This document shows positions 18,198-25,901 of a stretch of 38,795 nt of DNA, piece after piece; the stretch's first letter is position 1; every line of letters starts with the position of its first letter. The notes below the pieces were generated by a model. It did no database searches, was not told the origin of the DNA, and worked only from the letters and a program-made list of their open reading frames with translations. The translations under genes and the position numbers were made by a program. Origin of the DNA: S5-A14a sp022766365 (GTDB lineage Bacteria > Bacillota > Clostridia > Peptostreptococcales > Anaerovoracaceae). The stretch lies in assembly GCA_050313295.1 (NCBI GenBank), contig JBNPLD010000014.1; one strand, 5' to 3'.

Positions 18198-18913
18198 CAC
18201 TTTAACCAATCATCTTTCTCAGTATTCAGGTATGCTTTGAATATTTCTAAATCATCCTTTGTCGTTAGTTTAATATTTTTATCTGAACCTTTTGCAAAAT
18301 ACAATCTTTCACCTAGTTCCACCATCATTGTATTAGCGTATGATGACCCATATATGCCTATCTCCCTCTCAAAAGCCTCCTTATATGCTGATGAGATCTT
18401 GTTAAATTCATAAGCCTGCGGAGTTGAAACTCTTCTTAAAGTCTCCCTTGGAATATACTCGACAGTTGAAATTTCGTCATCGATTTTAAATATTTGTTCA
18501 TTATATGGTAAAGAAGTCACTCCATTGCCATATTGTTTGCATTTATCTATTACATCAGTTAGAACAGATTCGTCAACAAGAGGTCTTATGCCATCGTGGA
18601 TAACCACAACATCCCCTTCTTTACATGTATCTGTAAGAGAGTCAACTCCATTTCTAATAGACTCTTGTCCCGAGCTTCCACCCCTCACGATTTTGTTTAA
18701 TTTAGTTATACCAAACTGTCTACAATATGCCTCGAGTACAGCTTCCCACCCTTTGATGCACACCACATTAATAATATCAATATCTTTATGGTTTTGAAAT
18801 CCTTCAAGGGTATAAATAATAATTGGTTTATCATAAATATGGATGAACTGCTTAGGGATATCCTGCCCCATTCTATTTCCAGATCCACCTGCAATAATTA
18901 CGGCTGCATTCAT
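18197..18913 (-). CDS. IspD/TarI-family cytidylyltransferase, probable CDP-alditol synthase
   Basis: 238 residues of the IspD/TarI family, which joins CTP to a phosphorylated polyol. The glycine loop IIAGGSGNRMGQDIPKQF is intact, as are VIHDGIRPLV and KLTTKDDLEIF. The last of these is closer to TarI (ribitol-5-phosphate) than to IspD. Place inside a polysaccharide operon, coupled to an SDR, argues for a CDP-activated alditol donor and not isoprenoid synthesis. ATG at 18911-18913 has no adjacent Shine-Dalgarno; the nearest AGGAGA is 35 bases upstream, separated by a perfect hairpin and overlapping a short 8-codon frame. Confidence 0.8.
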   Translation of the reverse strand: MNAAVIIAGGSGNRMGQDIPKQFIHIYDKPIIIYTLEGFQNHKDIDIINVVCIKGWEAVLEAYCRQFGITKLNKIVRGGSSGQESIRNGVDSLTDTCKEGDVVVIHDGIRPLVDESVLTDVIDKCKQYGNGVTSLPYNEQIFKIDDEISTVEYIPRETLRRVSTPQAYEFNKISSAYKEAFEREIGIYGSSYANTMMVELGERLYFAKGSDKNIKLTTKDDLEIFKAYLNTEKDDWLK

Positions 18914-18918
18914 TATGA

Positions 18919-18953
18919 TTAATTATATGATAGAATCTCTATCATATTCTCCT
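18919..18953 (-). promoter_or_regulatory. Hairpin and 8-codon leader ORF between Shine-Dalgarno and start of the cytidylyltransferase
   Basis: AGGAGA (minus strand, 18948-18953) is directly followed by a 9-bp perfect hairpin: 18939-18947 pairs with 18925-18933 around a 5-base loop. ATG of the gene lies 11 bases past the hairpin (18913). If the stem is looped out, the site sits at a workable distance. Alternatively ribosomes start at ATG 18943-18945, read MIEILSYN, stop at 18919-18921 and restart 5 bases later. Confidence 0.5.
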
Positions 18954-18990
18954 TTCTTGGAATATAAAAAAGTTATAAAATCTTTCTTAT

Positions 18991-19674
18991 TTATAAGACT
19001 GCTACTACAGTCTTAACTAAAATCTTAAGCTCCTCAATGAGAGAAAATCTTGCTATGCTTTCCAAATTATACTTCATCTTTTCCGGAAGTATTTTTTCAA
19101 TATAAAAACTTTCAACATCAGAAACTCCTCTTAATAGTTCCGCTTCATCTTTATATTCTATACTAGCTTTGGATGTAACTCCAGCCGGCAACAAAAGAGT
19201 TGCCATCATTTCATGTGTATAGCTTTCAACATACCTTACCGCTTCAGGTCTTGTGCCCACAAAAGACATAGTACCAGCAAGTATATTAAATAGCTGGGGA
19301 ATCTCATCAAGTCTAGAGTTTCTTATTTTGCTACCTATCTTAGTTATCCTTGCATCACTATCTGTAGTTATATGAACACCTATTTTGTCCGCATTATTTA
19401 TCATAGTTCTAAATTTACACACTCTAAAAATTCTTCCATATTGGGTCACTCTTTCCTGTCTATACAGTACGGGACCTGGTGAGTCTATTTTTATCAGAAT
19501 AGCAATCAGAAGTATAACTGGCGACAATAGTATTATCAATACTAACGATGTAAATATATCAAACATCCTTTTTACTACTAAACTAGATTTCTTCCCCACT
19601 AACATATCATAATAGCATCTAACCTCTGAAGTTTTCATATTCTCGGGTAAATCACCCCACTTAATCAATGTCAC
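18991..19674 (-). CDS. Phosphoglycosyl transferase (PglC/bacterial sugar transferase type)
   Basis: 227 residues. It carries the one-helix membrane anchor (MFDIFTSLVLIILLSPVILL) and the bacterial sugar transferase core: KIDSPGPVLYRQERV, FRVCKFRTM, RNSRLDEIPQLFNI and SFVGTRPEAV. Asp-Glu in RLDEIPQ is the usual catalytic pair. It transfers a phospho-sugar from a UDP donor to undecaprenyl phosphate and so starts the repeat unit. The small PglC-like size and the dehydratase and aminotransferase just upstream suggest an amino-dideoxy-HexNAc substrate. GTG at 19672-19674 overlaps the aminotransferase stop by 4 bases with GAGGG upstream. Confidence 0.88.
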   Translation of the reverse strand: MTLIKWGDLPENMKTSEVRCYYDMLVGKKSSLVVKRMFDIFTSLVLIILLSPVILLIAILIKIDSPGPVLYRQERVTQYGRIFRVCKFRTMINNADKIGVHITTDSDARITKIGSKIRNSRLDEIPQLFNILAGTMSFVGTRPEAVRYVESYTHEMMATLLLPAGVTSKASIEYKDEAELLRGVSDVESFYIEKILPEKMKYNLESIARFSLIEELKILVKTVVAVL

Positions 19675-20876
19675 TTAACAATTCCCTCGTAAATATTTAT
19701 CAACGATTCAATTATATAATTAACTTCTTCATCGCGCAATTTAGTATGTAGTGGTAAGCTAATTTCATTTTCATACATTGAGAACGCATTTGGATAATTC
19801 TCAATGTTAAAGCCCATATTCTTATACGCTGTCATCATAGGTAATGGTTTATAATGAACATTTGTAGCTACACCTCTTTCAGCCATCTTTATTATTATCT
19901 GATTTCTCTGTTCCTCAGAAATACCCGGAATTCTCAGAAGATACAAATGTCCGCTCGACTTACTCTCTTGAGTAAAATGTATCAGAGGTTTAAACCCTTT
20001 TGCAATAAAACTCTTGTCATACCTACCTATTATATGTCTTCTTCTCGCTAAAAGGTCTTCATAGCGTTCCAGTTGTTTAAGGCCAATAGCAGCATTAATA
20101 TCTGTCATATTGCACTTATACGCAGGATATACTATATCATATTCCCATGCGCCCAATTTTGTCTTAGCAAGTGCGTCTTTACTCTGTCCGTGAAGAGATG
20201 CAAGCATATACTCATTATATAACCATTCATTATCTATCTCTTTCATATTCTTCCAAACTACCGCACCACCTTCAGCTGTAGTTAAATTCTTTACAGCATG
20301 GAAACTAAATGTCGTGAAATCAGCAAAATTACCACTTAACATATTGTTGTATGTCGCACCAAATCCGTGGGCAGAATCTGCTACTATAGCTATATGATTA
20401 ATTGATTCCTGTATTTTTGATTCAGCATTAAATAAAGCTGACTTTCTATGAACAATTTCTTGAATTCTATCATAATCGCATAGTTTACCTCCTATATCTA
20501 CAGGTATGACAACCTTAGTTTTAGGAGTAATTGCCGCTTCTAACTTGTCATAATCCATCTCAAACGTTTCACCATCTGTGTCTATTAAAACAAGTTTTGC
20601 TCCTATGTGCTCAACAACTGATGCACTTGCAGTGTATGTATATGCAGAAGTTATTATTTCATCTCCTGGCTTAATTCCAATTATTCTCAATGTTAACTCT
20701 AAAGCAGCTGTAGCAGAATTTAAGCAGACAGCTTTACTAGTACCAATATACTCAGCAATGCACTTTTCGAATTCCTTGGTTCTTGGACCTGTTGTTATCC
20801 AACCGGACTTCAATGCTTCAACAACTTCCCGAATTTCTAATTCTGATATGTCCGGTGGTGAAAATGGTATGTTCAT
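19671..20876 (-). CDS. DegT/DnrJ/EryC1/StrS-family sugar aminotransferase
   Basis: About 401 residues. PLP-dependent sugar aminotransferase: MNIPFSPPDISELEI start, GWITTGP, SGxS-like NSATAAL, ADSAHGFGA (Asp167), and the PLP lysine Lys196 in FSFHAVKNLTTAEGG. With the adjacent CapD/PglF-type dehydratase it should convert a UDP-4-keto-6-deoxy-HexNAc to a 4-amino sugar. I chose ATG 20874-20876, which follows AGGGGGA and begins one base after the upstream stop; a longer frame reaching to 20996 would overlap that gene by 40 codons. No PglD-type acetyltransferase is seen, so the 4-amino group may stay free, as in AATGal. Confidence 0.9.
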   Translation of the reverse strand: MNIPFSPPDISELEIREVVEALKSGWITTGPRTKEFEKCIAEYIGTSKAVCLNSATAALELTLRIIGIKPGDEIITSAYTYTASASVVEHIGAKLVLIDTDGETFEMDYDKLEAAITPKTKVVIPVDIGGKLCDYDRIQEIVHRKSALFNAESKIQESINHIAIVADSAHGFGATYNNMLSGNFADFTTFSFHAVKNLTTAEGGAVVWKNMKEIDNEWLYNEYMLASLHGQSKDALAKTKLGAWEYDIVYPAYKCNMTDINAAIGLKQLERYEDLLARRRHIIGRYDKSFIAKGFKPLIHFTQESKSSGHLYLLRIPGISEEQRNQIIIKMAERGVATNVHYKPLPMMTAYKNMGFNIENYPNAFSMYENEISLPLHTKLRDEEVNYIIESLINIYEGIVK

Positions 20877-20877
20877 T

Positions 20878-22755
20878 TTAAATCTTCCCCCTATATGTTG
20901 GTACAATTTCTTTGATAGCCTTTCTGATACCATCTTTTTCGCTATAAGCAATTCTGTAAAGTTTCCTAAGACCGGTCTCAAAATGTTTTTTATCAAATTG
21001 TATTGGTTTTCCTATATGTATGAGTTCGTTTTCAGTTCTTTCGAGACCTTCTTCGTCCATCAGTAGCTCCTCATAAAGTTTCTCGCCTGGTCGTAATCCG
21101 GTAAAGACAATCTCTATATCAGTTCCAACCTCGTGTCCACTTAATTTTATCATATTCTTAGCAAGATCAAGGATCTTAACAGGCTCACCCATATCTAAAA
21201 CAAAGATTTCTCCACCATCCGCACTTGCTCCTGCTTTCAAGACAAGTGACACAGCTTCCGGGATAGTCATAAAATATCTGATAATATCAGGGTGTGTTAC
21301 CGTAACCGGTCCACCCTCAGCAATTTGCTTCTTAAAATAAGGTATTACACTTCCATTACTGCCGAGAACATTTCCAAAACGTACAGCTACATAATTTGTA
21401 TTGCTTTTTTCATTGTAATACTGAATCAACATCTCACATATTCTTTTGGAAGCTCCCATAACATTTGTTGGATTTACAGCTTTATCAGTTGATATTAGCA
21501 CTAATTTTTCAGCACCATATTTGTCTGCTGCTCTGCAAAGTTCCATTGTACCAAATACATTGTTCTTGATAGCTTCATTTGGGCTATCTTCCATAAGCGG
21601 AACATGTTTGTGCGCCGCAGCATGAAAAATTAAATCCGGCTTATATTCTTCAAATATGTAAGACAATCTGGAACGATTTCTGACTGACCCTACAAGAGTA
21701 ACCATGTTTAAGTTTGGAAAATTCTTTTCAAGTTCTCTTTCTATATCATACAGACTGTTTTCATATATATCCAGTAGAACCAGCTGTCGCGGATAATTAG
21801 CTGCGATCTGTCTTGAAAGTTCACTGCCTATGGAACCTCCCGCTCCTGTTACCAGTATGGTTTTCTCAGCTACATATACGCCTATTTCCTTTGAGTTAGC
21901 TTTAACCGGATCTCTTCCGAGTAAATCTTCAATCTGTATATTCCTGAGTTTGGAAATTTCAACTTCCCCACTTACAAGCTGGTACATTCCGGGGAGAATC
22001 TTAACTTTACAATCTGTTTCTTGGCAACGGTTTACTATATCCTTTAGTTCTTTTTTTGACACACTCGGCATTGCGATAATTATTTCATCAACATTGTAAC
22101 GCTGAGCTAACTCTACAATTTTCTCTCTTCCACCGCATACTTTGATTCCCTGGATATATGTTCCATGTTTTCTATTATCATCATCTACTGCGCAGACAAC
22201 TTGAGATTCCAGTTGATTACTGATTTCAAATTCTCTTATGACTAAATTCCCGGCATCACCGGCTCCGACAATCATTATATTCTTTTTGGGGCCATTAAAG
22301 AAATTCTTTCTATATATGGTTCTCACGAATCTATAGGAAAATCGGCCGATAAATAAGAAAGAAAAAAGGATTAAGAAATATAAAGGGAAATAGGATCTAA
22401 AAATTGGAATTGAAAATCCAAAATAAACCATAAAATTTGCAACTGTTGAGATCAAAGTCGCAACTGCAATATAAAAAATCTCCTTAAGACTGGCGAATCG
22501 CCAGATACTATTGTACAGTCTGCACAAATATATAACGATAATAGTGAACAAGATATTGTATATAGCCATTCCTTTAATCGCATCATAATAAACATCAGGA
22601 ATCCCTGATATCGATGCGTTAAACCTGGCCATCATAGCTAAAATAGAGCTGAAATAGATGACAACCACATCAAATAATAAAAGGAGAATTCTGAAAATTC
22701 TAGAGCTATCCCACTTATTTAAAAAAATTTTATCCACATTTATTTTCTTATTCAT
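20878..22755 (-). CDS. Membrane nucleotide-sugar 4,6-dehydratase (CapD/PglF/FlaA1-like)
   Basis: About 625 residues. Four N-terminal membrane helices (about residues 20-135), a first Rossmann domain (IMIVGAGDAGNLVIREFE) and a second catalytic one (ILVTGAGGSIGSELSRQIA) with FHAAAHKHVPLME, LISTDKAVNPTNVMGASKR, RFGNVLGSNGSVIPYF and GLRPGEKLYEELL. This is the standard architecture of UDP-GlcNAc 4,6-dehydratases of the PglF/CapD type. It is the first gene of the polysaccharide run. ATG at 22753-22755 follows AGGTGG; a GTG two codons earlier falls within that site. A strong hairpin lies only 20 bases upstream of the start. Confidence 0.92.
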   Translation of the reverse strand: MNKKINVDKIFLNKWDSSRIFRILLLLFDVVVIYFSSILAMMARFNASISGIPDVYYDAIKGMAIYNILFTIIVIYLCRLYNSIWRFASLKEIFYIAVATLISTVANFMVYFGFSIPIFRSYFPLYFLILFSFLFIGRFSYRFVRTIYRKNFFNGPKKNIMIVGAGDAGNLVIREFEISNQLESQVVCAVDDDNRKHGTYIQGIKVCGGREKIVELAQRYNVDEIIIAMPSVSKKELKDIVNRCQETDCKVKILPGMYQLVSGEVEISKLRNIQIEDLLGRDPVKANSKEIGVYVAEKTILVTGAGGSIGSELSRQIAANYPRQLVLLDIYENSLYDIERELEKNFPNLNMVTLVGSVRNRSRLSYIFEEYKPDLIFHAAAHKHVPLMEDSPNEAIKNNVFGTMELCRAADKYGAEKLVLISTDKAVNPTNVMGASKRICEMLIQYYNEKSNTNYVAVRFGNVLGSNGSVIPYFKKQIAEGGPVTVTHPDIIRYFMTIPEAVSLVLKAGASADGGEIFVLDMGEPVKILDLAKNMIKLSGHEVGTDIEIVFTGLRPGEKLYEELLMDEEGLERTENELIHIGKPIQFDKKHFETGLRKLYRIAYSEKDGIRKAIKEIVPTYRGKI

Positions 22756-22775
22756 AACCACCTAATTTTATATCA

Positions 22776-22806
22776 AAAGCCTCGAATTGTCAATATTCGA
22801 GGCTTT
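22776..22806 (-). terminator. Intrinsic terminator or leader attenuator upstream of the polysaccharide operon
   Basis: Perfect 12-bp stem: AAAGCCTCGAAT at 22776-22787 and ATTCGAGGCTTT at 22795-22806 with a 7-base loop. On the minus strand the right arm ends GGCTTTTGAT, a short T run. It lies between psd and the first polysaccharide gene, 20 bases from the latter's start, so any promoter for that operon must be upstream of it. Confidence 0.7.
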
Positions 22807-22982
22807 ATTTAATATATATGTATAGCATAATATCATTTGAGGTTGATCTGTTCTACTTTATGAATATTTAAGTATTGATTTCAAGGCAAATTTCCACAAA
22901 CCCTTGATTGTATTATCCAAAGCACAAGTTTATCGATGAGTTACGATAATTATTCTAATGAAGGCTAAATACAATATCACCC

Positions 22983-23861
22983 CTATACCCTTCTCCCGAT
23001 CTTCTCCCCGTAGCTTACCTTGGTCTCTATGCCTTGCTGGCTGTTAAGCATAATATCTCGGTCAAGTTCAACCATACCCTTTTGGAAGGCTAATATTATC
23101 GTTGAACCACCGAACCGGAACATTCCCTTTTCCGTGCCTTTTTTCACATACGTCGGCCCGTCATAATTGATAATTCTTCCAACCATCATAGCTCCCACTT
23201 CCATCATCATGACGATACCGAAATTCTCACTTTTCAAAATGGAAATGACACGTTCATTTTCTTTGTAAACAGCAACTTTCTCACATGCAGCAGGGTTAAC
23301 TGTGTGAAAAGCCCCTCTTATTCTATAGTTTTGAGATTTATCCCCGTTGTCCACATAACAATATCGGTGGTAATCGTCCACGGCAAGCCGAAATATCAGA
23401 AGTTTCCCACCTGCAAAAACTTCAGCAAGTTTCATGCTCTGAGTGAGTCTTTCCATATTGTACTGTATTCCTTTTATTGTAAACCTCGATCCTCTGTGTC
23501 CTTGTGATTCTTCAATAGGATAGACCATAAGCTTTGAATCGCAGGGAGAAATAAGCACTTCAGGCCTCATATCCACTTCCCTTGCACCCGGAGCAAGTCG
23601 CCTTGTAAAAAAATCATTGAAGGATTTATGACCCGACATTTCAAAATCCCTCGGATTTATATTATTTCTCTTAACAAAATACGGTATCAGCAAAGCAGAT
23701 ACCTTCGTTGAAAGAAACCCTCCTACACATTTTGATAATCTTTTGTGAGTTAATGAGGGAAGAATTTTCTGACCCGGATAAGTTCCGTAAAGAAACCTTA
23801 TTATTTTTTCCTGAGTCTCGTCATCTTGCAAAAAGTTTCCCTGTCTATCTTTATATTTCAT
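22983..23861 (-). CDS. psd: Phosphatidylserine decarboxylase proenzyme
   Basis: About 292 residues, the length of the Psd subgroup found in Clostridia. It decarboxylates phosphatidylserine to phosphatidylethanolamine at the membrane. The self-cleavage motif is FGGST (Ser253, which becomes the pyruvoyl group). The Asp in SPCDSK and the His in DDYHRYCYVDNG complete the processing triad. The start ATG at 23859-23861 follows GGGAGG with 4 bases between; an in-frame start four codons earlier overlaps that site. It lies 211 bases after pssA, which makes its substrate. Confidence 0.93.
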   Translation of the reverse strand: MKYKDRQGNFLQDDETQEKIIRFLYGTYPGQKILPSLTHKRLSKCVGGFLSTKVSALLIPYFVKRNNINPRDFEMSGHKSFNDFFTRRLAPGAREVDMRPEVLISPCDSKLMVYPIEESQGHRGSRFTIKGIQYNMERLTQSMKLAEVFAGGKLLIFRLAVDDYHRYCYVDNGDKSQNYRIRGAFHTVNPAACEKVAVYKENERVISILKSENFGIVMMMEVGAMMVGRIINYDGPTYVKKGTEKGMFRFGGSTIILAFQKGMVELDRDIMLNSQQGIETKVSYGEKIGRRV

Positions 23862-24072
23862 AAGACCTCCCATACAGAAAATCCAACTTCAAATTAAAAC
23901 TGCAAAAGCCGGCCTGTCAGAGAAAGCTGATTTTTCCGACAATCTAACGCACCCTGCACAAATCTTCTGCAATGCCCGACTATCCCGATCACATCACTGA
24001 ATCCGGTAAAATAGCGTACTTCAACATTTGATATGCGTATTCTATGGGTATTCCAAGTAAAGAGCACTCAGA

Positions 24073-24735
24073 CTACAGTTGCACAAACTCCACAGGCGGA
24101 GAAGCAGGAATATACCTCTTGTACAACAAGCTGGCAACGAGAACAAAAGCTACTATTCCGACAATTATGAACAGTTCCTTATTGGTCGGCTTTCTGAACT
24201 TGAAATCCCACACAAAAGCAGTCCCTGTTCCAAGAAGGGTAACGACCAAAATCCAATAAAACACTTTATCAGAAGTGATGAAATTCAGTAAAAAAACAAT
24301 TGGCAGAATAACAGATATCGAAGTGACCGGCAAGCCGTGATAATATTTTGTACCGCCTTCTCCATCCTGACCTTTTGAAATTTCCAAGACGTTGAAATAA
24401 GCCAGCCTTATAACAGCAGCGATAACATAAAGAACTATTGCAATAATTCCCGCCTTACCCTGGACACCTATAAGGTAACAATAGATTGCAGGATAAAATC
24501 CGAATGCTATGCAATCACAGAGAGAATCGATTTGAACACCGAACATCTTCTCCTCATATGTTCTATTCTTCTTGCGCCTTGCCACCTTCCCATCAAACAT
24601 GTCAAACAAGCCCGAAAGTGCAAGACACACGAGAGCCATTCTGAAATGCCCGTTAACCGCAAACATCATTCCGGCTGCAGCTGAAACCACGCTGAGATAT
24701 GTGAGCACAACCGTATAGTTATATACACCAATCAT
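24073..24735 (-). CDS. pssA: CDP-diacylglycerol--serine O-phosphatidyltransferase
   Basis: 220-residue integral membrane enzyme that makes phosphatidylserine from CDP-diacylglycerol and serine. The CDP-alcohol phosphatidyltransferase signature is present: DMFDGKVARR, then FGVQIDSLCD, giving DG-x2-AR...G-x3-D-x3-D. The gap between AR and G is 12 residues, longer than the usual 8-9. About six hydrophobic helices follow or flank it. It starts one base after the stop of the flippase-like gene and precedes psd, so serine lipid and ethanolamine lipid synthesis are adjacent. Pss is favoured over PgsA because of the Psd neighbour. Confidence 0.88.
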   Translation of the reverse strand: MIGVYNYTVVLTYLSVVSAAAGMMFAVNGHFRMALVCLALSGLFDMFDGKVARRKKNRTYEEKMFGVQIDSLCDCIAFGFYPAIYCYLIGVQGKAGIIAIVLYVIAAVIRLAYFNVLEISKGQDGEGGTKYYHGLPVTSISVILPIVFLLNFITSDKVFYWILVVTLLGTGTAFVWDFKFRKPTNKELFIIVGIVAFVLVASLLYKRYIPASPPVEFVQL

Positions 24736-24736
24736 A

Positions 24737-25780
24737 CTATCTTCTTTTTCTCCTTCCGAAAATCAATATATAAGCAACAACAGTCATCACCGCTGAAATG
24801 ATAAGCTGTGTATAATATGCAAGTCCTCTGCTGACAATAATCGCCGGTGTCGTCAGATTCTGTCCCATAATCGGTTTAAAAATAAGCGTGAAGATATGCT
24901 CGCTGGCACCCATGCCGCCCGGAAGTGGAAGCATATCAACGGCCAAAGCTATCAGTCCTTGAAGCATTGTCGCCGGACCCGGCCCAACTGAAGTGAACCC
25001 GAAACTTACTATCACAAGGTACGTTGTAAAGAACAATATCGTCCTCTGTACGAAGGTAATTCCCAGTACCTTCAGCATGAGCATTTTGTGCTTCATCAGG
25101 TTCTTCGACTTGAGAACATAATCCTCCATGGCATGTTTAACCTTAGCTTCGATGAGGTAAAACTTTCTCTTTTTAAAAGTCCTTGACAGCAGTCCTACCA
25201 GCCACAAAACAATACTCTCTGCGATTTTCGGCTTAACCGCCAAAGTTATCATAAACCAAACGATTATGAGGTTCAGAACCATTCCCAGGTAAATCCATGG
25301 CATTGCAGGGCCGAGATACTCATAGACTCCTGCCGGTCGAAAAACAAACAGTGCAAATCCGTAAAGCAGAAGAACGGTTTTATAATTAATCGTAACAATC
25401 AGCATAGCCAAAGTAGACAGTTGTACCGGAACCCCGTTTCTTTTCATGAACCAAGCCTGCATCGGCTGTCCTCCGGTAGCTGAGGGGGTCACACAGCAAA
25501 AGAAAAAACCCACAAATGAATATAGGCTGCAATTCCACATGCTCTCCTTATATCCCAAGACTTTAAGCAAGTACTTGAAGATAAGAGCCTCCCCCAAAAT
25601 AAAAAGCACCACACAAAAAGATCCTATAACCCACAGCCCCCAGTATGCGTCCTTGATATAGCCTTTAATGACATCTATATCTTCGTTGTGAAACACATAA
25701 AAGAGGGTTATTCCCAAGCAAAAAACAAGGAATATTCCATTAAGTAATACTTTTTTAATCTTCTTTCCGGTAGATGCCAT
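24737..25780 (-). CDS. Lysylphosphatidylglycerol-synthase-like integral membrane protein (flippase-like domain)
   Basis: 347 residues with about eight hydrophobic helices. It matches the membrane half of MprF and the related stand-alone UPF0104/AglD-type family: FFCCVTPSATGGQPMQAWFM near residues 92-112, the ALAVDMLPLPGGMGASEHIF stretch near 280-300, and the basic C-terminal tail GRRKRR. Stand-alone members lack the aminoacyl-transfer domain, so this is not a complete MprF. Members are thought to move or modify lipids, but the reaction here is unknown. It overlaps nothing; pssA starts one base after it ends. Confidence 0.8.
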   Translation of the reverse strand: MASTGKKIKKVLLNGIFLVFCLGITLFYVFHNEDIDVIKGYIKDAYWGLWVIGSFCVVLFILGEALIFKYLLKVLGYKESMWNCSLYSFVGFFFCCVTPSATGGQPMQAWFMKRNGVPVQLSTLAMLIVTINYKTVLLLYGFALFVFRPAGVYEYLGPAMPWIYLGMVLNLIIVWFMITLAVKPKIAESIVLWLVGLLSRTFKKRKFYLIEAKVKHAMEDYVLKSKNLMKHKMLMLKVLGITFVQRTILFFTTYLVIVSFGFTSVGPGPATMLQGLIALAVDMLPLPGGMGASEHIFTLIFKPIMGQNLTTPAIIVSRGLAYYTQLIISAVMTVVAYILIFGRRKRR

Positions 25781-25901
25781 TACCTATCTTAAGCCTCATC
25801 CTTTCATTCTGCGTACCTGTCACAGTTCTAGTATTTCCACGGTCACCTGTCTGACCTTTATATTGCTATATTGCCCGAACGATACCTGCTTTTCCTATTC
25901 G

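Noticed and set aside
20877..20996. N-terminal extension of 40 residues on the DegT aminotransferase
   Set aside because: It would overlap the preceding gene fully out of frame; the internal ATG has a good site and matches the normal family start.
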